NCBI RefSeq assembly: GCF_900168055.1
Contig: NZ_FUYS01000004.1
Location: 186,001 to 250,000 of the forward strand
Direction: 5' to 3'
Length of the DNA: 64,000 nt
Source: Parapedobacter luteus
GTDB taxonomy: Bacteria; Bacteroidota; Bacteroidia; Sphingobacteriales; Sphingobacteriaceae
Part shown: piece after piece, positions 15,192 to 25,012 of the stretch
Position numbering within the stretch: the stretch's first letter is position 1
Layout of the letters: every line of letters starts with the position of its first letter
The notes under the pieces: model-generated
The model's input: the letters and a program-made list of their open reading frames with translations, nothing else
Databases searched by the model: none
What the model was told of the DNA's origin: nothing
Translations under genes and position numbers: made by a program

Positions 15192-17825
15192 ATGAGGAAT
15201 ACCATTATCGTCACATCGATTGCATTTATAGCCGTGGTGGTCGCCTCTGTTTTTTATTTTTCCAGCCTCAATAAGGGCGATCAAACCAAGCGGAAGCCTT
15301 TTTTACACATCCCCGAAGATGCGGTCATGATGGCGACTTTCAAAAATGATGAGGCAGTGGACGGCGTTTTCTCCGATTTTGAACTATTTCGGGCGATACT
15401 CGGCGATGATCATAGCCGGCGCCTCCGCGATCTCCAATACACCTTATTGCGCGACGAACAGCTTGCACCTTATACCCTCGGACAGGAAATCCTGATCTCC
15501 TTCCACCTCGGCGAAGACCAACTCAACTATTTAATGGCGGTCCCGCTTACTGAATCCCTGCCTGTACAAGTATTATTTGACGCGGTACGCCGCATCGACA
15601 GGCGCTATGAGCCACGGTGGCTGGATTCATTGTCGCAGCAATCCTTCATGCTGCGACTCCCCGATAGTACAGCGCTTTATGTGGCAGAATCGGGAGATGT
15701 ATTGTTGGCGAGTTTCAGCGAAGCCCTGCTGAACGATGCATTGAATCAAGATGTTCCCCGGCTCGCTGCGGGGGCCATTGACTATTTCTTGCGGATAGAC
15801 AACAAAAACGCACCGCTGACTTGGTATATCAACCACGGCCAGTTGTTTGGTTTGGCTACCGGTGCTATGCATACCGCGCCTCAGCATACCGAGCAGCTTT
15901 TGGATGGGCTGTCTGGGTATTCTGCGTTACATATGAATTTCAAAAGTGATGCCCTGATGTTCAGCGGCAATAGTACACTCGATAGGGATACCGCCGCTTA
16001 CTTATCGCTGTACCGCGAGCAACGCCCTATTGAACAGACCTTGGCAAGCGTATTTCCGGCCAATACCGCTTCGTATCTGACCTTTGGCATCAGCGACTTC
16101 ACGGCATTGCATAGTGGCATCACCCGGCTGCTTACCGACCGGGGAGAGCTCAACCAGATGCTCGAACAACATCGGCTAATCCAACGCGCATCGGCACTGT
16201 CTGTGCAGGACGAATTGCTACCGGAATGGGGCAACGAGTTTGCGGTGATCGAATTAGCCAATCAAGCAGAACTCGCTATCATAAAAGTCAGCGATTCCCT
16301 GTCTTTTGCCAATACCATTCGACGGATCAGCACCGCTTACCCTGAAGGGCTGTACCGGCTCAACCATTCCAATTTGCTCTATTATAGTTTCGGGGATCCA
16401 TTAAAAACGTTCGCCCGCCCTTATTTCCAGCTTGTCGGCCAATATTTCGTTTGCGCCAACCAGCCCGTTACCCTCAGGCAATTTGCAGCGGATTATGCCG
16501 CACGGAAAACATTGGCCACCACCCTTGACTATATTGATTTTGAATCCCTGCTGGCTAACCAAAGTAATGTCACCTGGTTTGTAAACAATCAACTCGCCGC
16601 GAACACCATTGCAAGGCGGCTGAATCCCCCATTTGCAGCGGCTTATCGCGACACCACTAATTTTGGCTACCACCGGTTTTACGGATGGTCGTTCCAGCTC
16701 TCCGGCGCTGCCGGAAATTTATTCACCAGTTTCTATGCCAAATACGCCCGCAAAGCGGCATCCGCCGCCGCACAGGAATGGGCATTTGACTTAAACGGCA
16801 ACCTCATCACTAATCCCGAGGTGTTCCATTACAACGATACGAGCGAATTTATCCTGGCACAGGACGCCGGTCACATCCTCCATGCAATCAATAGCAATGG
16901 CCAGAAGCTGTGGAATGCGCAACTACCGGGCCCAATATTGGGCAAGATCCGGCAACTGACAGACAGCACCATCGTATTGACCACGGCAAAAAGGCTATAC
17001 CGGATAGACACCGACGGCAATCCGCTGCCTGGATTCTCGTTAGTGCTTCCACGTGATGCGACCCACGGTGCCACCGTTTACGAAGATGACCAGCAGGTCC
17101 GCATTTTTATACCCGCCAAAAACCGCATACTGGCCTATGATGGCCGTGGATCGCGCTTAGGGGGCTGGGACAATAAAACGGTTACCGGTGATATCCTATT
17201 TGATATAAAAACCGCCCATGTAAACGATATACACTACATCATCGCAGCCACGGATGCCGGCCGGGTGTATTTCTTCAACGGCAACGGCCAGCCAATAAGC
17301 GTCGAAGACGGTGGACGCGGTGCGATATCCCGGAATCCGATCGGTCTGTACCTGCCGGCCGACGACCCGGATAGGTCATGGGTGGCTACCACAGACACCT
17401 CCGGCACCGTACATACCTTTACTTTCGGGCGGCAGCATGCTGAGCAGCACATCGGACCACGGACTTCGACGCATACCGTTGACTTCGTCAACATCTCGGA
17501 TAACCCAATCCCAGACTGGGTTTTTACAGACCATGGGCAGCTATCCGTTTATCAAGATACGAGCTTGGTCTACCATTACGAATTCGGGCAACGCCTGGCG
17601 GCACGACCGCTGTTTTTCAGGCTTGCCCATGGCGCACACCAGATCGGCATAGCGACCGAAGGCAACCGGTTGATTTATGTATTCAACCCTGATGGAACCA
17701 TTGTCGATGGTTTTCCGTTGGAAGGACATTCCCATTTTTATTTCGGCCCATTGCGAAAGGACGGCCGACGTTATTTGCTGTACAGCACCGGCGACCGTAA
17801 ACTGTACGCCGCTCGCTTCGATTAG
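15192..17825 (+). CDS. Large envelope protein with C-terminal beta-propeller, function unknown
   Basis: 877 residues starting MRNTIIVTSIAFIAVVVASVFYF, one N-terminal membrane anchor with the rest outside the cytoplasm. Residues ~35-540 form an unrecognised module, loosely DUF3352-like (LHIPEDAVMMATFKNDEAVD...). Residues ~550-877 have repeated short strands (AWDL-like blades: GHILHAINSNGQKLWNAQL, RILAYDGRGSRLGGW, GRVYFFNGNGQPI, RLIYVFNPDGTIVDG), as in PQQ/WD-type propellers. The start was moved from 15174 because a -7 box overlaps that codon. It converges on the acyltransferase with a 4-base overlap. A scaffolding or envelope-assembly role is possible but not supported by a named family. Confidence 0.75.
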   Translation: MRNTIIVTSIAFIAVVVASVFYFSSLNKGDQTKRKPFLHIPEDAVMMATFKNDEAVDGVFSDFELFRAILGDDHSRRLRDLQYTLLRDEQLAPYTLGQEILISFHLGEDQLNYLMAVPLTESLPVQVLFDAVRRIDRRYEPRWLDSLSQQSFMLRLPDSTALYVAESGDVLLASFSEALLNDALNQDVPRLAAGAIDYFLRIDNKNAPLTWYINHGQLFGLATGAMHTAPQHTEQLLDGLSGYSALHMNFKSDALMFSGNSTLDRDTAAYLSLYREQRPIEQTLASVFPANTASYLTFGISDFTALHSGITRLLTDRGELNQMLEQHRLIQRASALSVQDELLPEWGNEFAVIELANQAELAIIKVSDSLSFANTIRRISTAYPEGLYRLNHSNLLYYSFGDPLKTFARPYFQLVGQYFVCANQPVTLRQFAADYAARKTLATTLDYIDFESLLANQSNVTWFVNNQLAANTIARRLNPPFAAAYRDTTNFGYHRFYGWSFQLSGAAGNLFTSFYAKYARKAASAAAQEWAFDLNGNLITNPEVFHYNDTSEFILAQDAGHILHAINSNGQKLWNAQLPGPILGKIRQLTDSTIVLTTAKRLYRIDTDGNPLPGFSLVLPRDATHGATVYEDDQQVRIFIPAKNRILAYDGRGSRLGGWDNKTVTGDILFDIKTAHVNDIHYIIAATDAGRVYFFNGNGQPISVEDGGRGAISRNPIGLYLPADDPDRSWVATTDTSGTVHTFTFGRQHAEQHIGPRTSTHTVDFVNISDNPIPDWVFTDHGQLSVYQDTSLVYHYEFGQRLAARPLFFRLAHGAHQIGIATEGNRLIYVFNPDGTIVDGFPLEGHSHFYFGPLRKDGRRYLLYSTGDRKLYAARFD

Positions 17826-18967
17826 GATTCACGCTTATTCAAGCGGGCACGCCAACGCAAAAACGGATGTTCAACCAAACAATTGAGCAACAAAGCACCT
17901 AATACCGAGACCACCGCGCAGATCAACACACGCGTATTGCCGGCCTTCTCCAATCCAATGACATCCAGTGGCTGCTGCATCAGATGGTTCAGAAACTTGT
18001 GGCAAAGGTAGATGCCGTAGGACAACGCCGCAATGACAGCGCTCGCGCTCCAGCGGACACGGTACAAAATACAGGATGGGGAAAGCGCAGCGAAGACCAG
18101 CATCCCATAGGCAACGGACAATATGGGATAGCCAACCACAGTCGGCCAAAACGTCAGCCGATCGCCCCGGAAAATGAAGTATGCTACCGCGACCAACAAT
18201 AATCCGCCTATCAGCAACAAGTTACCGCGTCTGGCCTGCCAAGCACACCAACGCGGACGATAGTTCATTATCGATGCTATGGCTACGCCCACCACGAGGC
18301 TATCCAGCCGGTTATACGTCGGGTAATAGATCCATTTATTATAAGCCACGAATCTATTCTCCGTAATAGCGGCATCGTAAAAAGGCTGCATGACCTGGAG
18401 CCATAGGATCCCCCGAATCAACAGTCCAAAAACCATAATACCCAGAAAAATCCAGGGGCCATGACGCCAAATCCGTGATCCGGCAAGTGACCACAGCGTG
18501 AGTGGCAACAGCAGGTAAAATTGCTCTTCTATCGCCAGCGACCAAGCATGCGAAAACGTACCCTCATTGCCAAAATCCAAGTCAAAGTTTTGTGTGAATG
18601 TCAAGAATTGCCATAGCGGCGCGATGCCATCGCGCTCCCGGATGAACGGAAAGGCAAAATAGAGGAATACGACGAGAAAATACGCCGGAAAAATACGCAA
18701 CGCGCGGTTCAGGTAAAACTCGCCGAAGCGGATCGCGCCTGCATCGAGCTGGCGCATTAGCTGGTTGCCAATCAAATAACCACTCAACACAAAAAACAGG
18801 TCAACGCCGGTCCAGCCAAACAAGCCGACTTCATCGACCCACCCCGGACGCTCGTAAGCACGGTAATGACAGAGAAACACCAAGATAATAGCCAACGCAC
18901 GGAGGTGGTCCAAACCCGCCAGGTGTTTGCCATCGGCATCCGAAATACGCCGCCAATACCCGATCAT
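17822..18967 (-). CDS. Acyltransferase 3 family membrane protein (OafA-like)
   Basis: 381 residues, about ten membrane helices. The diagnostic N-terminal block LDHLRALAIILVFLCHYRAY carries the catalytic His of the family, followed by GVDLFFVLSGYLI. Later comes the FSHAWSLAIEEQFYLLLPL motif. Such enzymes acetylate cell-surface sugars or other envelope molecules. It lies 25 bases downstream of the ThuA/dehydrogenase lipoprotein on the same strand, so the two may be cotranscribed. Its stop overlaps the convergent propeller gene by 4 bases. Confidence 0.93.
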   Translation of the reverse strand: MIGYWRRISDADGKHLAGLDHLRALAIILVFLCHYRAYERPGWVDEVGLFGWTGVDLFFVLSGYLIGNQLMRQLDAGAIRFGEFYLNRALRIFPAYFLVVFLYFAFPFIRERDGIAPLWQFLTFTQNFDLDFGNEGTFSHAWSLAIEEQFYLLLPLTLWSLAGSRIWRHGPWIFLGIMVFGLLIRGILWLQVMQPFYDAAITENRFVAYNKWIYYPTYNRLDSLVVGVAIASIMNYRPRWCAWQARRGNLLLIGGLLLVAVAYFIFRGDRLTFWPTVVGYPILSVAYGMLVFAALSPSCILYRVRWSASAVIAALSYGIYLCHKFLNHLMQQPLDVIGLEKAGNTRVLICAVVSVLGALLLNCLVEHPFLRWRARLNKRES

Positions 18968-18992
18968 TGCTCATCCGTCAATTGCAATGCCA

Positions 18993-21900
18993 TCAGTCCG
19001 TTTTGGGCTTCATGGTCAAATTGACGGTTTTCGATCCCGACAATGGCCGAACGCCCATGCCTGGATTGTTGGTATATTGGGCGGTAATCCGCAGTACCGT
19101 TTGCTCGTCATCACCACCAGCAGGCGGGCGGGCTACGATGGTGCCCTTGACCGGAAGCGATTTCCGCTTAGCCGTTTGGTCATCCGCCAATGACATGACC
19201 CACTGCACAATCTGGCGAGCCTCGGATTCTTTCATATCGGGGTGTGCAGGCATAGCCACTTCGCCCCACACACCGCTGCTGCCTTGCAGGATTTTTTCAA
19301 CCAGGTAACTGGTAGCCTCGCGCTGGCCTTTGTACTTGGACGCCACAAGGGCGTACGAAGGACCTACACTCGGTTCATTGACTTTATGGCATGACTGGCA
19401 ATCCGAAGCCATCATCAAGCTTCTACCCAGTACAATCTCCGATACCTGTTGATGGCCCATGGAAGCCCCGGCCAAATCGGTCCCTTTGATATAATCGACG
19501 GCGATTACGAGGTTAGCCGTGTCTATCGTGCGGCCACGATCATCCACCTTCACCTCGTACCCGATAGATTCTCCCGGCGTGTATACCCCCGATGTATTGG
19601 TCAATATAATATCGACCACCGGGTTGTCGTTGCCCGCATAAACGGTCACCGGATTGCTCTCGGACTGGCCCTTGCCGTCCGCTACCGTGACACTGATGGA
19701 ATATTCGCCCATCTTATCCAGCGTGTAGGTCAATTCAGGACCAGCCGTCTGTTGAGTCGCGTCGCCGATCTTCCAGGTATACGTAAGCTTGTCGTTCTCG
19801 TTGTCTTTCGCCTCCACGGTCGCCCTTACCGTGAAAGGCACACTCCCATTGCTTTTCTCCACGGTGATTTCACCGACCTGCGGCGGCAGGTTGCCGGCAA
19901 TGTAGTCGATGCGGACGATACCCGCATCCGGGTTCTTGGCAAACCAACCCCTGCCATATTCCAATATATATAATCGGCCGTCCTTGCCCACTTCCATGTC
20001 AATCGGGTTGGCAAACGACTCGCCTTCCATAAAGGGTTCCATCTTATCGAAATCACCATTGGGCAACATCGTTACCGCTTTTATCCATCCCCTTATCCAA
20101 TCGTAGATAATCAATTTTCCATCATAATAACCGGGATACCGGGTGGCCTTCGGAAACATGTCCGTATAATAGACTGGGCCGGCCATGGCATTGCGTCCCC
20201 CGGTGCCTACTTGCGGGAAATCGGGCGAAGCAGCATACGGATACCAGATGTATGCCGGTTGCGCCGGCGGCAGTACCTGCAGCCCCGTATTGTTCGGCGA
20301 ATTGTTTTCCGGCTTTTCCGGATCAAACGGCTCCCCCGAACGGCCGGTGTCATAGTCAAACGGCCGATAAGCATAGTTATCCCCCACAAACAGCGGCCAC
20401 CCAAAGAACCCGGCCTGCCGTGCTTGGTTTACTTCGTCGTATCCGCGGGGGCCCCGGGTGTCGAGGCTGTCATTGTTTGCATCAGGCCCTACTTCGCCCC
20501 AATAGAGGTAGCCCGTTTTTTGGTCTACCGCAATGCGGTAGGGATTCCGGTTGCCCATCACGTAGATCTCAGGCCGCGTCTTGGCTGTGCCCTTAGCGAA
20601 AAGGTTGCCATCAGGCACTTCATAGCTTCCGTCCGCCAACACTTTGATGCGCAGGATTTTGCCTCGCAAATCATTGGTGTTGCCTGATGAACGGCGGGCA
20701 TCGTATTGCTCATACCCCGGACGGCCATCTAAAGGTGCGAAACCATGATTCTTGAAACGAGAGGGATCCGGCTGGTCAAAAGGCGTTGAGTTGTCACCTG
20801 TGGAGAGGTATAGCAATCCATCGCCGCCGAATGCAATGGATCCACCGGTGTGGCAGCAAATATCGCGCTGCGAATAGAATTGCAGCACAATCTTTTCCGA
20901 ACTGGTGTCCAACGTATCGTTGTCGTACACAAACCGCGATAGCCGGTTTACCGACGTATCAGCCGGACTATAAAATGCATATACGTACTTATTTTTCTCA
21001 AAATCAGGATCCAGTGCCAATCCCATGAACCCTTCCTCGGCATTCACGTTGGGCACTTCGGTACGGTGGTATACGTTAAGGTATCCCACCTGCTTGACCG
21101 TTTTCGCTTCCTGGCTGTATCGCATCAATTCTCCCCGCCGTTGAGCGACAAGAATATCAAAATTGGGCAGTATGGCCATCTCCGTAGGCTCGAACAGTTC
21201 GCCCTGGAGCAACTGTGTTTTTACAAAACGTTGCCTTTCCGGTACCGGCTGCGTTTTCGCCTTGGAGTAGTTCAGCTTCAAGTTATCACCTATTGCATAG
21301 TTGATTCCACCCAACAATATCTTTAATTGCAAGGAATCACTGAAGGAAGCATCCGAATGTCCAAAGGCCGTGAAGAAAGACCGCCCCCCATCATAGTCAT
21401 GATACCATACCATGGGATGGTTTTCGCCGTTTTCACCACCTTCATAGCTTTTTTCTTCAATGCTGACCAATACCTTCACGTCGGGGTTGAGCTTCTTGAA
21501 ATTATACCATTCGTCATGGTAAGTGAATGTAGCAGGTAATCCTTCCGTAGCCGGATGCTGAGTGTCCACCACGTGGAAGGTTGCTTCCTGCGGCTTGGGG
21601 TGGTTTTGGAAATACCCGCCGACCAGCCGACCGTACCACCCCCAGTCGTATTCTGCATCCGATGCAGCGTGGATGCCCACAAAACCACCACCGGCTTGGA
21701 TATACCGCTCAAAAGCCACCTCTTGATAGTGATTAAGCACGTCGCCCGATGTATTTAGGAATACGACCGCCGAGTAATTTTTCAAGCTGTCTTCGTTGAA
21801 CCACTCGGCATTGGTCGTCGTATCGATATCATAGCCGTTTTCCGCAGCAAGCTTGATCAAGGCCTCATTACCTGCCGGTATGGATTCGTGGTAAAACGCG

Positions 21901-22046
21901 GCGGTTTTGCTGAACACCAAAATTCTCGGCTTGCCACTACGTTTGTTACAAGCGTTTAAAACAAAAAGAGCGGCCAAGGGTAAAATCAATAAAAACGATT
22001 TAGTGGAGGCCAACAAAGAAAGTCTTTTCATGCTACGGTTTATCAT
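18993..22046 (-). CDS. Four-module lipoprotein: ThuA + sorbosone/glucose dehydrogenase propeller + PKD + cytochrome c
   Basis: 1017 residues, exported as a lipoprotein (LNAC lipobox, Cys33). Residues ~40-270 are a ThuA/trehalose-utilisation domain (ILVFSKTAAFYHESIPAG, GGGFVGIHAASD, GGYFQNHP). Residues ~290-710 are a six-bladed glucose/sorbosone dehydrogenase propeller (GFMGLALDPDF, DICCHTGGSIAFGGDG, NRNPYRIAVD). Then comes a PKD-like Ig domain (residues ~725-810). Last is a class I cytochrome c with haem motif CQSCH (Cys883, Cys886, His887) and likely Met932 ligand in MPAHP. The design suggests sugar oxidation with electrons passed to the attached haem in the periplasm. Met6 is an alternative start. 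The acyltransferase gene follows. Confidence 0.92.
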   Translation of the reverse strand: MINRSMKRLSLLASTKSFLLILPLAALFVLNACNKRSGKPRILVFSKTAAFYHESIPAGNEALIKLAAENGYDIDTTTNAEWFNEDSLKNYSAVVFLNTSGDVLNHYQEVAFERYIQAGGGFVGIHAASDAEYDWGWYGRLVGGYFQNHPKPQEATFHVVDTQHPATEGLPATFTYHDEWYNFKKLNPDVKVLVSIEEKSYEGGENGENHPMVWYHDYDGGRSFFTAFGHSDASFSDSLQLKILLGGINYAIGDNLKLNYSKAKTQPVPERQRFVKTQLLQGELFEPTEMAILPNFDILVAQRRGELMRYSQEAKTVKQVGYLNVYHRTEVPNVNAEEGFMGLALDPDFEKNKYVYAFYSPADTSVNRLSRFVYDNDTLDTSSEKIVLQFYSQRDICCHTGGSIAFGGDGLLYLSTGDNSTPFDQPDPSRFKNHGFAPLDGRPGYEQYDARRSSGNTNDLRGKILRIKVLADGSYEVPDGNLFAKGTAKTRPEIYVMGNRNPYRIAVDQKTGYLYWGEVGPDANNDSLDTRGPRGYDEVNQARQAGFFGWPLFVGDNYAYRPFDYDTGRSGEPFDPEKPENNSPNNTGLQVLPPAQPAYIWYPYAASPDFPQVGTGGRNAMAGPVYYTDMFPKATRYPGYYDGKLIIYDWIRGWIKAVTMLPNGDFDKMEPFMEGESFANPIDMEVGKDGRLYILEYGRGWFAKNPDAGIVRIDYIAGNLPPQVGEITVEKSNGSVPFTVRATVEAKDNENDKLTYTWKIGDATQQTAGPELTYTLDKMGEYSISVTVADGKGQSESNPVTVYAGNDNPVVDIILTNTSGVYTPGESIGYEVKVDDRGRTIDTANLVIAVDYIKGTDLAGASMGHQQVSEIVLGRSLMMASDCQSCHKVNEPSVGPSYALVASKYKGQREATSYLVEKILQGSSGVWGEVAMPAHPDMKESEARQIVQWVMSLADDQTAKRKSLPVKGTIVARPPAGGDDEQTVLRITAQYTNNPGMGVRPLSGSKTVNLTMKPKTD

Positions 22047-22229
22047 CTATATCTGGATTGCAAAAATGATAATTTTCATAATAATTCCGTGATAAAATTA
22101 AAATATACTTTGGTAAGTTTTCTGGTACAATCGGTTATTCCCTGTACATCCGCCCAAATTCCCAATTCTTTACAGATTTGGACGGTTATTTCACCGCCGA
22201 TGACAACAACTCGTGGGAAGAAGGATCAG

Positions 22230-23279
22230 ATGGAAACCTACCAAGACCTGGCAATGGTCATCGCCTGGCCGGATAAAACAGCACGCGGTGACGAACGTTG
22301 GATGGCCCTGCTCAAGCAACTCCGCATTGTGAAAAACTTGAATTTCAAGGTCGGTCATGCGGCTATTATCCTGATTAATCATCAAACCGGTTCGCTGGCT
22401 TACTATGATTTCGGCCGTTACATTACGCCCCGTGGTTATGGGCGGGCCCGGGATGCCGAGTCCGATCCCAGGCTTAAGCTATTCACAAAAGCGCAGTTGA
22501 GCAGCCAAGGGACCATCACCAATTTGAAGGCGATTTTAAGCGAACTTCAACAAATGGAATACGCTACGCATGGCGGGGGGCGGCTTCTTTTCTCGCTCAT
22601 CACGGGAATCTCCTTTTCAGCATCAACGCGATTTGCGCAGCGCATCATCGCTCATGGCCCAATACAATACGGGGCTATTGCCAAAGGCAACAACAGTTGT
22701 TCGCGTTTCGTGGCCCAGGTCCTGCTGGCAGGCCTGCCAAGCCGGCATCCTGCCCGGAAACGGATTGCGCTGCCGGAAAGCTTCAAAGCAAGTCCGGTCA
22801 GCAACGTGGTAAATGCTGCGCCCAATGGCGTTGTCTATTGCGACCAAGCGGGCGTATTGACGATGCTTCGGATGACGCGTTGGCAATCGCTACGTTTTCA
22901 AGTCGATCTCCTGTGCCACAACCTCTCGTCGGCCAAAGCCAAGGAATTGCCGTGCGACAAGAAGCCCGGCAGTATGGACGAACCAGTCAAGCCAGTACAA
23001 GTCCCCAAATCCGCCCAATGGTTGGGTGGCATTGGGGAGGGTGCTTGGTACGCGCTGGAAAACAGCGGTGTACAGGACGGGTTAGTCCTGACCAAGTATG
23101 CCGCTGACGGCAGCGAAGATTACCGCGTCGACTGTGTGGCCAGCCACCCTGTAAACCTCAATCTGCCCTTTCAGTTTACATACCATTGCCATTATCAACG
23201 GCACATTATTATACAAAACGGAACGCAAATTGTACTGGAAACATTTAGCCTTCCCATTAAGCGTACAGGCGTCGCTTAA
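22230..23279 (+). CDS. NlpC/YiiX-like putative thiol hydrolase (DUF6695-like)
   Basis: 349 residues from METYQDLAMVIAWPDKTARG. Two blocks look like a permuted papain-like (NlpC/YiiX/LRAT type) active site: His43 in FKVGHAAIILIN, preceding the Cys157 in GNNSCSRFVAQVL. I recall similar Bacteroidota proteins as DUF6695 but cannot verify it. The frame is open back to 22089, which would add a weak signal-like segment (MIKLKYTLVSFLVQ...). I prefer 22230 because of the purine-rich GGAAGAAGG just before it and the loss of protein-like composition upstream. It ends 23 bases before panD and the two are likely cotranscribed. Confidence 0.65.
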   Translation: METYQDLAMVIAWPDKTARGDERWMALLKQLRIVKNLNFKVGHAAIILINHQTGSLAYYDFGRYITPRGYGRARDAESDPRLKLFTKAQLSSQGTITNLKAILSELQQMEYATHGGGRLLFSLITGISFSASTRFAQRIIAHGPIQYGAIAKGNNSCSRFVAQVLLAGLPSRHPARKRIALPESFKASPVSNVVNAAPNGVVYCDQAGVLTMLRMTRWQSLRFQVDLLCHNLSSAKAKELPCDKKPGSMDEPVKPVQVPKSAQWLGGIGEGAWYALENSGVQDGLVLTKYAADGSEDYRVDCVASHPVNLNLPFQFTYHCHYQRHIIIQNGTQIVLETFSLPIKRTGVA

Positions 23280-23302
23280 TGCCAGCATAACAAACAAACA
23301 CT

Positions 23303-23671
23303 ATGGAGTTAACTATTTTAAAATCAAAAATCCACACCGTAAAAGTCACCGAAGCAAACGTCGCATATAATGGGTCAATTACCGTAGATGCCGATCTACT
23401 GGATGCCGCCCAAATCAAGAAATACGAACAGGTTTATGTCAACAACGCGGTAAACGGCAGCAGGATCATGACCTATGTGCTCCCGGGGAAACGCGGAAGC
23501 GGTGAAGTGTGCATGAATGGTGGGGCTGCGTTACATGCTAAGGTCGGCGATACCGTACATATTCTGAGCTTTTGTACCGTAAGCGAAGAGGAAGCGGACA
23601 GCTACCAGCCGGTATTGGTATTCACCAAAGATGGCAACCAAATTGCATCCGTGGAGCGATACAACTATTGA
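23303..23671 (+). CDS. panD: Aspartate 1-decarboxylase, pyruvoyl-dependent
   Basis: 122 residues. It makes beta-alanine for pantothenate and CoA. It is a self-cleaving proenzyme: the Gly24-Ser25 processing site is present in AYNGSITVDADLLDAA, Ser25 becoming the pyruvoyl group. Also present are Lys9 (LKSKIH), Tyr22 and the YVLPGKRGSGEVCMNGGAA block. Length is typical. panB and panC are not in the window. It follows the NlpC-like gene by 23 bases. Confidence 0.95.
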   Translation: MELTILKSKIHTVKVTEANVAYNGSITVDADLLDAAQIKKYEQVYVNNAVNGSRIMTYVLPGKRGSGEVCMNGGAALHAKVGDTVHILSFCTVSEEEADSYQPVLVFTKDGNQIASVERYNY

Positions 23672-23756
23672 CGGGTACGGGTTCTGCACACACCACTTTT
23701 TTGTCCGCAAACCGGCGTAAGGCAGCGATGGCAACAACTCATACTATTTTATTTAG

Positions 23757-23764
23757 TATCTTTG
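23757..23764 (+). promoter_or_regulatory. -7 element of the DUF763 gene
   Basis: TATCTTTG, perfect TAnnTTTG, 18 bases before the ATG at 23783. No obvious -33 TTG. Confidence 0.45.
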
Positions 23765-23782
23765 TCCAAAAGAAGATAGCGT

Positions 23783-24988
23783 ATGAGACGATCTGGCATC
23801 GCCAATCTGCCACTGCACCACGGCCACGTACCTGGATGGCTCGCCGAACGGATGACAAGGCTCGGGCTGGCCATTACGGAATGTATCCTGCAAGATTTCG
23901 GAAAGCAGGAATACCTGAAAAGGCTGAGCGATCCCTTTTGGTTTCAAAGCCTGGGGTGCGTGATGGGCATGGATTGGCATTCGTCAGGCATCACCACTTC
24001 CGTACTCGGCGCCCTGAAAAAGGCAGTCAACCCACTGTCGAAAGAGCTGGGCATCTATATCTGCGGCGGCAAAGGCAAACATTCGAAAAACACGCCTCAG
24101 GAGCTATATCGCTATAGCGATAAGCACGGGCTGGACGGAGCCGGGTTGGCGCGGGCCTCGAAGTTGGTCGCGAAGGTGGATAATTCTGCCATCCAGGATG
24201 GCTACCAACTCTATTTACATGCGTTTATCGTCAACGACGAAGGGGGATGGACCGTCGTACAGCAGGGAATGAAGGATGCAGACGCCACGGCCCGGCGTTA
24301 CCACTGGCATAGTGAGGGGTTTGCGTCCTATACCGAACAGCCCCACAGCGGCATTTGTGGCGCAAACCAAGGGAAAATCATCGACATGACGGCGCTGGAA
24401 GCGAAACCTACGAAAGCAGCCATCCTCAGTTTGTGTACGGAAAAGCCGGCAACTGTCCTGGCTGAGCTGTCCACGCTGTCGATGCCCAACCGCCACCATG
24501 TCACGGCAAACGACATCAATCTCAAACGGCTGGGCGCCATGCTTTGGCTTACGCACGAAAGACAACCTGCCGACTTCGATGAGCTGCTGCTGTTGCAAGG
24601 TGTGGGAGCCCGCACCTTACAGTCGTTGGCGTTAGTCAGCGAAGTGATTTACGGAACACCGACCCGGTTTGACGACCCCGCGCGGTTTTCATTTGCCCAT
24701 GGCGGTAAAGACGGACATCCTTTTCCCGTACCGACAAAAATCTACGACGAAACCATCGATGTACTCAACCGAGCGGTTCGACAAGCGAAGCTCGGACTGC
24801 ATGACAAAAAACAGGCAATACAAGCGCTGAGCAGCCTCGCATACCGAGCTGAAAAAGACTTCGTAGCACGTGACAACCTCAATGAACTGCTCGAAAGAGA
24901 GCGGAACAATGCATGGCAATATGGAGGAAAAACCGTCTTTGGCGATTCCATGCCTCCCGTAAATAACCAATTAAGGTTGTTTGATTGA
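23783..24988 (+). CDS. DUF763 domain protein
   Basis: 401 residues. The N-terminus MRRSGIANLPLHHGHVPGWLAERM is the DUF763 signature. The middle carries HSKNTPQELYRY and a run of conserved blocks to about residue 230, and DELLLLQGVGARTLQSLALV (about 270-290) resembles a helix-hairpin-helix. DUF763 proteins are found in archaea and scattered bacteria and have no settled function; a nucleic-acid role is suggested by the helix-hairpin-helix-like segment (inference). It stands alone between panD and the convergent SDR gene, with its own -7 box. Confidence 0.88.
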   Translation: MRRSGIANLPLHHGHVPGWLAERMTRLGLAITECILQDFGKQEYLKRLSDPFWFQSLGCVMGMDWHSSGITTSVLGALKKAVNPLSKELGIYICGGKGKHSKNTPQELYRYSDKHGLDGAGLARASKLVAKVDNSAIQDGYQLYLHAFIVNDEGGWTVVQQGMKDADATARRYHWHSEGFASYTEQPHSGICGANQGKIIDMTALEAKPTKAAILSLCTEKPATVLAELSTLSMPNRHHVTANDINLKRLGAMLWLTHERQPADFDELLLLQGVGARTLQSLALVSEVIYGTPTRFDDPARFSFAHGGKDGHPFPVPTKIYDETIDVLNRAVRQAKLGLHDKKQAIQALSSLAYRAEKDFVARDNLNELLERERNNAWQYGGKTVFGDSMPPVNNQLRLFD

Positions 24989-25012
24989 AACAACGCGGCG
25001 CATCGTGCTGGC

